Shown piece by piece: positions 27,236 to 41,100 of a DNA stretch of 64,000 bases. Made by a program: the position numbers and the translations under genes. Source of the stretch: Cyanoderma ruficeps (taxonomy: Eukaryota > Chordata > Aves > Passeriformes > Timaliidae). The notes under the pieces are model-generated. The model ran no database searches. It had not been told where the DNA came from and saw nothing but the letters and a program-made list of their open reading frames with translations. The stretch lies in contig VZDJ01000623.1 of assembly GCA_008694505.1 (NCBI GenBank), positions 12,912,514 through 12,976,513 of the forward strand. The letters run 5' to 3'. The first letter of the stretch is position 1. Each line of letters begins with the position of its first letter.

Positions 27236-27331
27236 CTGTTTGCCAATTTGTCAGTTTTCCAGTTTGCCAATTGCTTTATTTGTCAGGTTTTGTTGCTCAA
27301 TTTGTTCATTTGTCAATTTGTTAATTGCTTG
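27236..27331. repeat. Degenerate tandem repeat of TTTGTCAATTTG-like units
   Basis: Words such as TGCCAATTTGTCAGTTT, AGTTTGCCAATTG, CAATTTGTTCATTTGTCAA and TTTGTTAATTGCTTGCC recur at irregular 10-15 bp spacing over about 95 bp. It looks like an eroded minisatellite. No known element was recognised. Confidence 0.6.
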
Positions 27332-30224
27332 CCACTTTCACAGTACTTATCCAGTTGAATTCATGTCTTCATTCTAATGATTGCAGTGGAAAAAAAGCAC
27401 AGATACTCAGTTCAGCCCAATACCTTAGAGTTCTCTTTAGAAGGGCATGATATTCACATGTAGTGTTTTAAAAACCTCATGTTGTATGAATTTTTAAACA
27501 TGTTAAACACTATATTTTAGTTTTTGCTCTGTATGAAGTTACCCAAATACATCACACAAGCAATTATTAAATCTATGGCTTCTATATATTTCCATTTCAT
27601 AATATGATATGCTTTGGCAAGTCGGTTGTATGGCTCCACAGAAACCAAACTATGTTAAATAAAAAAAACCCAACAAAATCTAGAAACAAAACAACACACT
27701 TATGACTGTAGTTATAAGACAGAATACCAAGTTGCCAGGAATTTTTTTTTTCAATGAAAGACCCACTTTGATGTTTAGGAGTAGTAACAACAGCACAAAT
27801 GTTCAAAACAGAACAAAAAAGCACAGTGAAGAAGCAGAATCATTCCCTGAACATACCTGTCTAGTACTATAGATTCCAAAGTACTCTTTGCTTCTTTTTA
27901 AGGATCAAAATTCACATCTTCCAACTCTTAAAAATGTGCTCTTGAGTTGCTCTGTTATTGTGGCATTATCAAGTTAGTCTGCTGAAGGCAGTTTCTTTGC
28001 AGAAAACAATTTAAGATATATTGGAGTTGAAAAAGTGAGTTTTGCTCTATAGTGCACTGGTTATAGCCATTGCTGTGAAAAAAAAAGAGATCACGGGCTG
28101 AGATCTGTACTCCCAGTCCTTGTTGTTCTTAAAAAAAGTAAAATCCAATAATGTTTAAGTACTGTTGTGACATGTGCTTTTTAGTTTTTTCATGTTACTA
28201 CTCTTTCCTTCATGTAGTGTCATTTTATCTGAAGACAGCTGTTACTCAAACTGTCTTAGCAGAAAAACTGTTTTTCATCTCATCTCAACATGATGGTCAA
28301 TTTGATGACTTAAGACATTAAAACTGAGAAGCAAGATGGTTAACTTTATTGTACTTTAATTTGTGCCTTCTGATGTCATGACTGGGACTGTCAGTCTTTG
28401 ATGAAACAGACAATCATAGCTTGAAATTCCCATAAATGCCTGTTTACAAGATCAAAACATCAATGAAAAGAAGGAATTAAGTAACTGTATAAGGGAGAGA
28501 TTGATATAATTTACTAAATTTTAATGAATGATTTAAGGTTTATTAGTTACGTGAAGATTAATCACCACGTAAAAACTTCTGAAAATATTAATTTTGTACA
28601 TTGTAAGTAGAACGACTGTGACAATCTTCAAATGTTTGGTCTGAGAGAAACCGCAGAACACGGCTAACTACCTTCTATTTTGCCCCTTTTAATATATTAT
28701 ATATAATTATATATGCTATATTGTGTGGGAACAAGGAATTGAATCTTCATTGCGAATACACCAGGTTATATCTTAATTTAATGGTTCTTGTTTCCTGTCC
28801 AATAATATATATCCTTCTTGAATTTCTACAAAGGAGATTTTCTTAATTCTGGACCTATTTTCCAGAAAAATATGGTCTAGTACCCTTCTCATAATTGTAG
28901 AAATTTGATACTGTATTATTTTTGTAGATGATTGATTTTTCATTCCAGAATGCATTTGATATATATAAAGAAGTACAGTCATACATATCGAGCCATCAGA
29001 TTACTTGTATCATGTTCATATTCAACTTATTGTCTCTGCTCCCTTCCCTGATGTTTATTAGATGTGCAATTTACTTCCCTTTTTCACCTTAAAGTTTTAA
29101 CTTAATTTGCAATAATCTTAAATGAGCAAAACACAGCAACACTAGGAAGAAGTGAAATGAAACCTGTCAAAGGAGACAAAATTTTCAGGCATTTATGAAG
29201 GTGTGGACAAATTGTCCAATCTGTCATTTGGCAGTAAAATAGAAATAATCCAGTTCCTCAGAAAAGACATCACAAAGTGGGCCAGTGAATTGAGATAAAA
29301 TATTCTCATAATCTCCTATAGTTCTAAGTTCCTTAGGTGTAATGTTCAGAAATTAACATATCTGTGTGGGTGTCTGTCCTGTGGTTATACCTATCAGGTC
29401 TTGGTGGTGGTTGCTGGAGGTGGTGGTTGCTTTGTGGAATGGATCAGGGCCTAAATAACCTATCATCTGCCAAATATTATGTCAGCCCAAGGAGAATCTA
29501 GGGCTGCTACTCATATTTAAGAGTGTCACACATTGCCTCCCTGAAGGAACAGTGTAGGATTGAGTGTAATCTGTGGCAAAAGCAAAGAAAGCTGAGGATA
29601 GGAAATTAGCTACTTAATTTTTTTTTTCTGTGTTAGAGTAAAAACAAAACAATAAATGAATGAAAATTTAATATCAGTGTGAATTTCAGAAAAAAATTAC
29701 TATAGGATATAGGTTAACAGTTTACTCATACAGTTTTTCTTCTAGTATTTTACAAAGAAAATCATTTTATCCAACTATTGAAAAGGAAAGTTGAGGCTAA
29801 ATGGTGATCATTGATTTATTAAACATCAGTTACCTAGTAGCTGGTAACAGAATGTAAATCCATTTTGTTACCATTTATCAGCTCACCAATGCAACCACTA
29901 GTTTCAGGTATCTTTATATTAGTAAATATAATCAAAATCCACATGTCCACAATTCCTTGTATATCTGATATGGTCTTGGAAAACAGACTATGTAGGAAGA
30001 GGAAGAACAAAGATTTTTACTTTTTTTTTTAACTGAGAAATTGGAGCTAAATTTATAATATTGAAAAAGCTCAAGTACAGTTGAAACTGGCCAGTGTTTT
30101 TCAGAAAACAAGAGGCTTTATAAAGTATGTTAAAATCAAGAGGGGGTCTGAGGAAAATATTGGACTGATACCAAGTGATACCAGTTTCTTCTGGCTGTAG
30201 CACCAAACCTGTGCCTTGATGATG
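27332..30224. other. AT-rich intergenic DNA, no gene recognised
   Basis: No gene, RNA or repeat recognised. A short GGTGGTGGTTGCT word is duplicated near 29405-29432. Confidence 0.65.
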
Positions 30225-30336
30225 ACCTCAGTCATATGGTTTATGTTTAGGTGGTTCTGCAAGAAGCAGAGTTGGGAATTGGGCTCAGTGATCCTTGAGG
30301 GTCCATTCCAGCTTGACATATTCTATGACTGTATGA
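30225..30336 (+). mobile_element. CR1 LINE 3' tail fragment
   Basis: The stretch resembles the terminal segment of avian CR1: a TTTAGGTGGTTCTGCAAGAA-like part, then GGGCTCAGTGATCCTTGAGG, then TCCATTCCAGC, ending in TATTCTATGACTGTATGAG as the degenerate octamer tail. It is a 5'-truncated copy lying just before a second, longer CR1 in the same orientation. Confidence 0.75.
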
Positions 30337-30384
30337 GTCCAGGACAATAGAAACAGTGGCTTCCCATTTGTGGACACTAAAACT

Positions 30385-31850
30385 CTGAGGGACCTGTTGT
30401 ATGTTCATAGGCCTGTATGGCCTGATGGTGATTCATCCCAAAGTACTTGAAGAATTAGCAATGTTTATAGCAGGAACATTCTTTATCTATCAAAAGTCTT
30501 GGCTGTCTGGGAAAGTGCCTGCTGACTGGAAGCTTGCCAACCTTCTTCCAATTTAAAAGAAGGCATAAGGGACCCAGGAACCTATAGGCTGTTTGTTAAC
30601 TTCAGTACCAAGAAAAATTATGGGATCATACCGAGTGCTACTGAGAGAAATTAAAGGAGAATTCAATCATCAGGCACAGTCAACATTGATTCACAAAGGG
30701 AAAATCCTGTTTAATTAATCTGATATCCTTCGATGTCAGGTGACTTCCCTAGTAACAAAGGGAAGAAAGCAGATGTTGCTTTACTGGAATTATTAATGTT
30801 TTTGATCCTGACCCTCACAGTATACTTCTGGACAAGTTGTCCAGCTGTGAGATGAATGGGTACACAGTGCACTGGGTGAAGCATTGGCTGAACAATAGGG
30901 TTGAAAGGGTTGTGTTGATTTGCATGAAAGAGTTGAATGCTCAACTAGCAAGTTTCTTGACAATATTAAACTGGGAGGTGCTGTTGACTCTTTTGAGGGA
31001 CAAGATGCCTTGCAAAGTGACCTAGATATCTTGGACCATTGAGCAATTTTCAATGGTCTGAAATTTAACAGGAAAAAATCCTAAATTCTGCACCTGGGAT
31101 GGAGTATGGTCAGCCAAAAGTTTAGATTGAGGGAAAAGTGGCTGGAGAACAGCCCAACAGAAAGGGTTCTGGGGGTCCTGGTTGGCAGCAGCTCAGTAGG
31201 AGCCAGCAGTGTGCTTTGGCAGCCAGGAGGGCAAATCCCATCCTGGCGTGCATCAAACGCAGAATCAGCAGCTGGTCAAAAGAGTTGATTATCCCACTGT
31301 ATTCAGTGTTGGTGCAGCATCACCTTGAGCATGGTGTGCAATTCTGAGCCTCACAATTTAAGAAGGACACGAAGGTACTTGAATGTATCCAGAAGAGGGC
31401 AACAAAGCTGGTGACAGGGCTGGAGGGCACGTCCTGTGAGAAAGCAGCTGAGGACTCTGGGTTAAACTAGTTTGAAGAAAAGGAGTCTGAAGAGCAAATT
31501 TGCTCACCACAGGTTCCTCAGAAGGCAAAGTGGAGAGACAACTAATGATTTCTTGTGTCTGGTAACCAGTGATAGGATGCTAGGGAAGAGTTCAAAGGTG
31601 CAACAAGGGGGACTTTAGGCTGGACATTAGGAAGTTTTCCTTTACCAAGAGAGTGATCAAACAGCAAAAAAGTCTTCCTAGAGTATGGTAGATACCCCAT
31701 TCCTCTCAGTGTTTAAGAGTCATTTGGACAGTGCTTTTAATAATACACTTTAACTTTTGATAAGGCAGTTGGAATGGATGACTGCTGTAATCCCTTCTAA
31801 CTAGAACTATTCTATTCCATTTCATTCCATTCCATTTAATTCTATTCTTA
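30385..31850 (+). mobile_element. CR1 LINE, 5'-truncated, degraded ORF2
   Basis: About 1.47 kb of a CR1 retrotransposon. The left part carries the GATTCATCCCAAAGTACTTG and CTGACTGGAAGCTTGCCAAC segments of ORF2 (reverse transcriptase). Further on, translated pieces such as SQQCALAARRANPIL and IIPLYSVLVQHHLEHGVQF match the C-terminal region of CR1 reverse transcriptase. The reading frame is broken by frameshifts and stops, including a TGA where a tryptophan codon normally follows VQF, at about 31348. The element ends at TTCTAACTAGAACTATTCTA followed by an ATTCC-type repeat tail. CR1 moves by target-primed reverse transcription. This copy is inactive, since the 5' part with ORF1 and the endonuclease is missing. 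Confidence 0.9.
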
Positions 31851-34550
31851 ATTGAAAAAAAAAGCCATGGAAAAAAATTTGACTAGATTAAAGGTACTTG
31901 CTGTAAAGTTAATGCAGTGCTGTTGTAGATACGTCTTGTGATGTATCATCTAATTACCTCTGTTCTCCTTAGGACTCCTGTCTCCACAATATTACAGTGT
32001 GTTTCCCAGATCTGTTCAGTAATTCACATTCTCCTCAATGTCCACTGCCTGGTCTCTTCCCACTGGCCCTCTTCCTTATTTTCTCCGTAAGACTGAAAGC
32101 CTGGTCGGGAGAAGGAATTCTTAATTTCCCCAGAAGTGTTTCTACAGCATTATCAGAGAATGTGTTACTGTTTCATAAACATTAATAAATTAAATTTCAC
32201 ATATAGGCACTGTCACCATTTTAGAGAGAGAAAACTGAAACACGAAAGGACGAAGATTAAAAAATCTCTAGTTTGAATACCTATGACCTTATTTTTCATA
32301 TTATTTGCATTAATGGATCTTCATATATTCACAGCATGGCAAATCAACTTTAATTACATCTCTGAACAGTCAATATTGCTGTTACTGAGGAGCAATATGT
32401 TCTGCCTATAATGAACCTGCACCTTTAGAAAGTATTGTTGAAGTGATTTATCAAATACAGTGAAAATCAGTAGCAGAGGCATAGATAGAATCTAGTTTCC
32501 ATACAAACATTCAGCTTCTGCAAATATGACATCAACCTTCATGAACTTTTGCAATAAAGAAAGCATGACACTGTGTGCAACAGTACCCCCTGTCATTTTG
32601 CCAGTCTCCTCCTTTATTGTGAGACCCCTTTCAGATCTTGCCCCCCTTCACCCTTGGTCTCCATGTTCATCTGTTCTCTGTGGACTCTCTGCCATGAGAT
32701 CTCAGCCTCTCAAAACTCTTTGTTTTTAACCACATGTGCTTTTTCCTTCTCTGCTTAACGTCTTGCTCACAATACTTCTAGGAAATTTTATTAACATTCT
32801 AATTTACTGACCAATTCTCAGAACAAATTTACTGTGGCTTGAGCCAGTAAGATGTACAAAAATTGAGATTTAGATGGCATTTAAGTGCCTGATTCAAATT
32901 CTGAAAGCTTCAGTCTAAAACCTGAAGAAAACTAAAATGCAAAGGGACTTGGTTATTTTATTTTCCTGTTTTTCTGGGACATACCTTGTGCAATAGGTGA
33001 TCATAAAAGGGTTACATGGCAACAAACAAGGAAGTTGCTGGGACTTTTCTTGTACTGAAGAGTGCTGAATAATATGTTATGCTGGCACTCTCACATAAGT
33101 GAAAACAAAATTTCAAAGGAATTATCTGTACTAGATGAAAGCCATATGTACACAAATATGCGCATAAAATTGCAGTTCAAAATATCCTTTCAAGTCAGGA
33201 TGTTACCGAACCTTGCTGGTATGCCCATAACCAAATCCCAGCAAGACTACTGATTAAAGTATATATGCATGTCAGGCAAGTTATGTAGTCAATTAGCAAA
33301 TTGAGCAATGTCTAACAATGTAATTATATAAGAAGGAAATTAGTCAAAATCAGATTTTGGAACCTGGACAGTTATTACTTCTCTTGGCTGAAGTTTGACT
33401 GGTAATATGAAATTTTACTCCATTCTGCTAATTGCCATACTGTTTGAAGTCAGGAAAACTGAGTGACTATTCTTATCAGGTTGTAGCTGAAATGAAGTAT
33501 TTATATTTATGGGAGGGATAGACCTTGGTAGAAAAATAACCTAAAAACCATTCACTCTAATATCAATAAAAATATAACTGTCAGTGTCTTGACTGTATAG
33601 TGGAGCTTGAGCTTAGGACTAATTGGAAGCCAGAAGATAAACTGTCTTCTACCAATATCCCCAAGGACTTCATGCAACATCTATTACCACAGTGTAGGCT
33701 CCAGCTCTTGAGATTCTGTGAGAATGGGCCTCGGGCTGTTTCAGAGATCTGTTTCCATTACTGTCTTTCATCTAGTAGGTTACATTTTCAGGATATTAAG
33801 TAAATTAAAACTAATGTACAGACAACTGTATTACCTATATTTTCCATCAGTAATGAAAAAAACTTTTTCACCTCATTCTCTTATGTTCTTCCAAGATCAG
33901 TTAGAAAATTAAATGAAGAAGATGTTTTAACCTACTCTACTCTTGAATCTATCTGACCCACCCTGAAGGTTTTAAGTTCATGATTACCTAAGGATTACTG
34001 CTGAAATATCCTTTGTGATCTGTGTGTTTGTCATTTAGAAAATGTGTCTGGTTTCAAAGTGGTAATTGATGACATGTGAAACTGCCATTAGCATCTGTGA
34101 CTTTTACACTTCTTAGTTAATACCTAAATAGCAAATAAGAAAATGACTTCTGTGCTCACAGGGCCAGGTGCAATACTTGGCTATTTGTCTTTCAGCTTTA
34201 GACTTTCATTGACGAATGTAGCACAAATTTCTTGTTCATTTGGTTCTCCTATAGACTTCAAGATATTTTTTTAGGCCTCCAGAAAATTATGAGTCAGAAT
34301 TTTTTTGTCAGATATCATTTTATAAGCATAAAAACTTTCAGTAACAAAAAAGTAAATAATACAATGAAAAAAAAAAACTAAAAGAGAAAAAATACAATTA
34401 ACTTAGCAAAGATATTAGGGTGGGCTTGAAGTCTGATGTTTCACATATGATCACAGTAGAATTTATTCTTTATTCTAATTTATTGGTAAGAAATCAGCAC
34501 TGGACAAATCTTTCTAGGAGAAGAGTGGATTATTATTGAATTCTCAGGAG
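31851..34550. other. Intergenic DNA, no gene recognised
   Basis: No gene recognised. A CT-rich, somewhat GC-richer patch at about 31960-32110 and another at 32580-32720 have no assigned identity. Confidence 0.65.
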
Positions 34551-34555
34551 AGAAC

Positions 34556-35096
34556 TGTCATGGTTTAACCCCAGCAAGCAAGTTAGCACCATGCAGCTGC
34601 TCATCACTCACTCCTCCAACCCACCCTGTGTGGGTGAGAATCAGAAAGATAAACCTTATGGGTTGAGATAAGAAAAAAAAAATCTAAATAAAATATTAGC
34701 AACAACAACAATAATAACAATAATAGAGAGCTAGTAACAGAACCCAAAATAAACAATAAAATGGTAGACAATAAAATTGCTCACCACCTCCTGACTGAGA
34801 AGCAGCCTATCCTTGAATACTACTGGTCCCTTCTGCACATCTTCCCAGTTTATATATTAGACTTGACATTCTATGATATGGAATATCCCTTTATTCAGTT
34901 TGGGGCAGCTCTCCTGGCCACACTTCCTCACAGTGTTTTGTGCACCAGCTCACTGACAGGGCATGAAACACTGAATAAGTCCTTGACTTAAGACCAGCAC
35001 TACTTAGCACTACATTATTCTCATGCTAAATCCAAACTGCAACACTACACCAGATATTAAGAAGAAAATGAACTCTGTCCCTGTTCAACCAAGACA
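34556..35096 (+). mobile_element. Solo LTR of an endogenous retrovirus
   Basis: The block starts TGTCATGGTTTAACCCCAGC, a well-known start of avian LTRs, and ends TTCAACCAAGACA, giving TG...CA ends and a length of 541 bp. The flanks AGAAC (34551-34555) and AGAAT (35097-35101) form a 5-bp target-site duplication with one mismatch. An internal A/AAC/AAT-rich stretch at about 34670-34770 includes AATAAA motifs. No gag, pol or env remnant adjoins, so it is a solo LTR. The duplication mismatch and internal simple-sequence growth suggest moderate age. Confidence 0.85.
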
Positions 35097-35101
35097 AGAA
35101 T

Positions 35102-36054
35102 GATAGCACTCACTGAGATGGAAAAAATCCCTGTATCTCATCCTTCTTTTTGTGTCAGGTTTCATGGAATGTTTTCCTTGAAATATGGAGTTAACAATGT
35201 AGTCAAGATCAGTTAAACCTATAACAAAGAAAATTTATATCTCCAAATGCAATCGCAGGACACCTGTGTTGATAATACTATGTGTAAACACATGTTTGCA
35301 AGCAGTGTCAAATATTTAGGTGAAATTGGGCCCATAACATGCATTTAAATGAAAAGTGATAGAGGAAAAAAAAAAAACAAAAAAAACAGCCCTGAACTGA
35401 AATACTATAGTTATCTTCCATTTAGAAACCACATTGCTGTAGGGAAAATAAAGTAAGAAAGCAAGTGCATCTTGATTAGAAATAAAATGAATAGGGTCAT
35501 GTAATGAAAGCTAAGACTAATTTTATTTTGGCTAGTGCCGGTTGGTTAAATGCAGGGTTTGTTTTTAATAGGTTACACACTGCCTTTAGCTAATTTGAAT
35601 TACATTGAGGCAGTAAAGTCTTTACTGGGACATATAAGCAATAAAGTCAGCAAGAGTTCCACAGTGGCAGCTATTTTCACTGAGTCAAGAAGCTTGCTCT
35701 AGAAATATACAGCTCTTTGAAAGCTTTGTTGCTTTTCTGTATCCACAGTCTGGCTTCGATAAAAAATATTCTTTTCTGATATTCTACATCTGAAATATCA
35801 CTTATATCAACTCCAAATTTGAATATTAAAATGAATGTTGTCACTGTAAATTTTAGCAATGTGTACAGTCTTTTACACAAATTTCTTAAAAAGTTCCTTT
35901 CACATGAAATATTTGTTCCGTGGAAGCTGTATTTTATGAAGTATCTCTGAGTGCTCTTGGTTAAAGAGGACCCTGGCTTTACATTTTTCCCCCCACAAAA
36001 AGCAGTTAATCACCAGATTATTGCACTGCTTCAGTGATGAGTTAAAGCTGGAAG
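35102..36054. other. AT-rich intergenic DNA, no gene recognised
   Basis: No recognised feature apart from A runs near 35366-35388. Confidence 0.65.
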
Positions 36055-36622
36055 TGGCATTCCCCTCCCTACCCTGTGCTCATGAGACCACATCTGCATT
36101 CACCTGCTGCATCCAGGTCTGGGGTCCTTAGCACAAGAAAGGCACTGACCTGTGAGATTGAGTCCAGAGGTGGCCACAAAGATGGTCAGAGGGTTGCAGC
36201 AAGTCTCCTATGAAGATAAACTTGGGAGATTTAGAGTCGTCCCGCTGGGAGAAGAGAAGGTTCCAGGGAGATCTCACTGTGGCCTTCCAGCACCTAAAGA
36301 TGGCTTATGAAAAGGAGGGATAGAGAGGTTTTGCCCAGATAAATAGGAGAGGGATAGGATAAGCAGGAACACTTTTAAACTAAAACAAGAGAGATTTAGA
36401 TTAGATTTTAGGAAAACATTCTTTACTATGAGTGGGGTGAGGCACTGGCATGGGTTGCTCAGAGAAGTTGTGGATGCCCTATCCCTAGAAGTGTCCAAGG
36501 ACAGGTTGGGTGGGGCCCTGAGCAACCTGGTTTAGTGGAAGATGTTTCTACACATTGCAACAGGATTAGAAATACATGATCTTTAAGACCTCTTCCAACC
36601 CCAGACTTCCTATGATTTTATG
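36055..36622 (+). mobile_element. CR1 LINE, 5'-truncated 3' part
   Basis: Contiguous match in order to the CR1 3' region: ATGAGACCACATCTGCATT, GTCCAGAGGTGGCCACAAAG, TGGGAGAAGAGAAGGTTCC, TTTAGATTAGATTTTAGGAA, GTTGTGGATGCCCTATCCCT, then AAGACCTCTTCCAACCCCAG. It ends in the degenerate tail TCCTATGATTTTATGA. The corresponding ORF2 protein frame is broken in several places. Confidence 0.9.
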
Positions 36623-37834
36623 AGCCATATTGCACAGTAGAACAGCCTAGGATTTCATGGAAAGTCTTATTTAAGTGTGTTAGTCATATTTAATCCTGTT
36701 TTGCTTGCACATTTTGACAAACAAACAAAACAAACAAAAAAACACAAGTGAGACAAAAGATGCTATAAAAAAGGGATTGTCATTTTTACATAAGCAATCT
36801 CTAAACAGCATGTGGCAGATCCTGTCACTATCACTGTATTCTAGACTGCCATGGCTTTCAGTAAACTAATAATCGGCATTTGGAGGCCAAAACTCTTTAA
36901 ACATTTCTTCATCTTTATAATGTGATAGCAGATTTTTCTTGACTTGCTTTAGTCACTGAAACCTCTGTGAAAACTTGTAAATATCTCAGAAGATAATTTT
37001 GCCAACAGCTGTTACAGCAACAAAATTTGGTTACTTAAAATCTTTTCAGCACTGTTGAATTTCATCTACAAGCCAAAATAAATACAGATTTTATTTTGAA
37101 TTAGAAAGCAGAGTAGTTAATTTTAATTCCTTTAAGAATGTAGTCCGAAGCTAAAGGAAAACAATGGAACAAAAGAAGTGATCCATAACAGTAGTAAAAA
37201 AAGAAAAAAAAAGTTTGTTTAGTTATGCATGAAGAATGGAGATGAATTGCGAGCAAAGGCTTCAGTGGGCTTGAAAGGAAGAAGACAAGAAATTGAAAAA
37301 TGGTGGAAATAGGCAAATGTCATTAACAGATACAGTAGTTTGTAATCCATAGATATCAAAGCAGGAATAAACACAAATGGTTATTTATTTAATGAAGACT
37401 CCTGTGAAATGCAGAATTACTTGTGTTGCAAATAAAATAAAACTTAGAGTAATTTAAACCAAACCTGTAAGCAAAAAACTCAAACATTGGAACCTTTATT
37501 GCACCTCAGGGGATTACAGTATCTTCTTCAAGTGCAGCATTTGTTACTGTGTTACTTCCATAAGAAAGAAAAGCAGGTTTTTATGAACAGTGTGATGTTT
37601 TGAGTGTCCCAAATCTTTTTGAGAAAGGCAACTGGAAAATATTTCAAAGAAATTATGAATCCACTTCTCCACTGGATTTCAAATATAATTCCAGCATCCT
37701 CAAAAGTGACACATTTTGGCACAAGTACTTAGCACATTACAGTGCTCTGAAGACATGCATTTCTATAGTTTCTCTACATGACTGTAGTACACTATGTGCA
37801 CATGTGAATTTACCCCAGAAATTCTAAATATCAC
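36623..37834. other. AT-rich intergenic DNA, no gene recognised
   Basis: No recognised feature. A CAAA-rich simple stretch lies at about 36718-36745. Confidence 0.65.
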
Positions 37835-38100
37835 TCAAAATCACAATATCGTGGGATAATTAAGGCCAGAAGGGAGTTAAGAGCTGGAACTTCCAACATT
37901 GATTTGGATCAATGTTCTGCAGAGTCAGAGTAAAAAAAGAAAGTCAGCTGTCAAAGCAGAGTCAGCTCTAAGATCAGACCAGGTCGCCCAGGGCTTTACC
38001 CAGTTAGGCCCTGAAAACCTCCAGCCATGGAGACTGACAGCTTAGTCTCCCTGGGCAACCTGTTCTACTGCTTGGAGATATGGGAGCACGGCAGATGTGA
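37835..38100 (-). mobile_element. CR1 LINE 3' fragment, diverged
   Basis: Reverse-complement CR1 3' end. It starts with an eroded ATCACAATATCGTGGGATAA-type tail, then AAGGCCAGAAGGGA, and later GACTGACAGCTTAGTCTCC and GGGCAACCTGTTCTACTGCT, the usual text near a CR1 3' end. Identity to the consensus words is patchy in the middle, so this is an old copy. Confidence 0.7.
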
Positions 38101-41100
38101 AAGGCAGCCCGTAGGCTGACCTCTGATAGTAGTTATAATGAACCACTGTGTGTACACAACTGTTTGGTTTATTATTGACCTACTTCTCAGTGTATTTCCA
38201 TAAAATAAAAAGGAAAAAGGAGGAGCTGAGTGGAGAAAAAAAATGCTGAAGGTATTCCATATAACACAGATCTTATTTTACAGAGCAGAAAAAAATAATT
38301 CATCAAAACTCTACTCTATGTTTTGTGTTTGGATATTTCTAATGGGTTTGACTTGGTGCAAGGCAGGGAAAAGAATGCTGATTGTGCAGCTTAAATCCAG
38401 AGGACATTTTGCATCAATCATATCACATGAAAAGCAAAAGAAACATATTGAAATTTTGCTATGTAAGTGGAATAGTCTTCTTTCTGGGTATTTTAAAACA
38501 ACTTTGTTTAGATGTATATTTTTTTGCTTCACTGTTTATAAGCTTACAAATTATAGTTTACACAATATAAATGGTCAAGCTGGGGATTCAATTTCTGAAT
38601 TTTATTTTGACCCTCAAAACCTAAGCAATATTTAAATAATGATAATCTTATGGTTTGCATTGCATTTATTATAATCTCAGAATAATATAATTTATATTGG
38701 TCATACCGCATCAGATGATTTAGAATGAAAGACTCAGTTTTGAATATATTGAATGAGAGAAGCCATATACCTTCTCATAAAAGGACTGTGGAAAAGGAGA
38801 ACATATTTTTACTATATTGCTTTTCTGTCTAGAGGGAGTTCTATATGTCCAATATACATTTTTGGAAACTCTGCTTTTTACTAAATTTATGGGCAAGAGA
38901 GAGCAGTACTAACTGTATATCCAAATTTATTGTCTTCAGAGCTTACACCACCCTGAGTAAGGAAAATATATGGTTTCTATGCATTAGCAATGCAATGAAT
39001 GTATTAAAAATATTTCAGTATAAATTAGTAAATGAAGTTTGCTGAGTTATAAACAATACACTGCTGCCCTTTATTTTTTTTTTCCTTTTGAGACACTGTG
39101 CTTTATGCTGTCTTCATATCAGTTAAGGGTCACCTATAATGCACTAGCATTAGCTGCTACTGTCAATTGCATAAGGTTACCAGGGTTTTGTTGCCTTATT
39201 TTTTTGCCCTCAAAATAATACAAGTAAAATCAGTGTGTAAGGCCACTTAACAGGTACTATTATATGCAGAAATATATACACTTACACTTGTATGCAGTAA
39301 TGTAAACAAAAAATCTAGTTCAAATATCATCCAAATATAAAACAGAGCTCAGCCTTTTTGAAGAGGTCAGGAATACCTTGTTTTGCACAGATGATCTGTG
39401 ACCATGCAGGTTATGACTGTGTTGTCCTCAGAAGTAGTGTCTAGGTCTTGTCTAGACTTTGAAGTCTGAGTGAACAAATTGGCTGATTCCTCTCTTAGGC
39501 TTCAGGATTGCTGTGATGAACACCAGTTGCATGTAGATTGTGCATATTATAGAGGAATCCCATGTATATTCTCACATTATAGGCTAGTTTCAGAAGCAAT
39601 AAACTCAAATTTAACTCTGCACCAAGCTGTATTATAAAATTTATATCTGGATCCTTACATTGCTGGATTCTGGAGGAAATCGTTATGATATACAAATAAG
39701 TATTGATTTTGTAATATAATTATTGGTCTATTAGCTGGATCTTTGAGCTACATTCTCTGTGCTATGCTGACACTGTTCTTTGAGTCAATAACATCTTCAG
39801 ATCTAAGCATTCTTTGAGATTGTTTTTGGCTTTTTATCACTTCAAGTTGTTCTTTATTTTTCTTACCTGAAAGGAAACTTACTATAGTTTAAAGGGTAAT
39901 TGATAAGAGATACAGTTTATTTGTGGAGATTATGTAGCAAACAAGAAGGATTTGTGTTTTCCTAAAATGCACTTGCATGTAAAAAGGTATATGCGTTATT
40001 TTCAACAAGAGTGTGAAGCATCTGTTCCCAAGTAATGAGAATTTGAAAGATGATTCTGTTTTTAATTTCTATTTAAGTGATTCACATTCAGAAGAGCTCA
40101 GAATAAGCACCAGCTCTCAGACAAACAAATTTATTAATGAAGTGGGCTGAAGAACTAGCACCATTGTTCTCTTGTAGATTACACCAAATTACATTAATTT
40201 AATTAAAACAGAAAATCATGTTTATTGATTAATTTATTCTGTTGTCAGTCAGGAAGATTGAGTAGCTTCTTTAGTTCACAGGCTGAAAGCAATGTGAGAT
40301 TATGTGCTGAATTAAGAGAGTAAACAAAGTAAATTGCTAATACCTTACTTATGCCTTCTTCTTGATAGAGCTAATGCTAAGTATAAGTCAGATTCTTCAC
40401 TCTCCCTAGAGGTTTCATTAGAAAGGCAAATAAATAAAGACAGAAAATGCATTTCTTCATGTTTATCACAATCACTGCTATTCTTCTGGTTATCCTCATG
40501 AGTTGCAGAACTTGACTCCTTCTCATAAACCTTTGATGTGATTTCTATTTCATCATATATTCTAGTAGGCTGTGAATATATATTTACATTAATAAATATA
40601 AAAGCTATCAAAAGAGGTCAGTAATGGCCAAAAGTTGACATAAAGTGCACACAAAGCAAATAGAAAGACACATTTCCAGACCAGGATACTGGAATTTGCA
40701 AGAAGAGTAGAAGAGGATAAACTCTGATTATACCAAACACAGAAAACTTAAACATAATTCGTGATGATTGATTAGGGTATTTTAACCACTATTACTAGGG
40801 TCTTGTTAAATTGTATTGACACTTAATAAAGAAAGAGATCCAAAGTAAACCAGTCTGTGCCTAATGGAATGTTTTTCATTAGTGGGGTTAGTGGACTGAG
40901 AATGTCACTTCCAGTTCCCCTATATGTGTCCTCAGGTGGCCTAATTTTACCAACCAGAGTTCATAGTGGGGCACTTGAAAATTATTTTTCCTGATTCAAA
41001 TAAACATTATAAACATTTTTAACAATGCAAACAATGCTCAAAGTCTCCAGAAAAGAGGCTGAAAATAAAGATTATGGACCAACTTCCTCTTAGATTCTGA

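Noticed and set aside
38243..38635. 130-codon plus-strand frame
   Set aside because: No recognisable motif, overlapped by frames on both strands, AT-driven composition.
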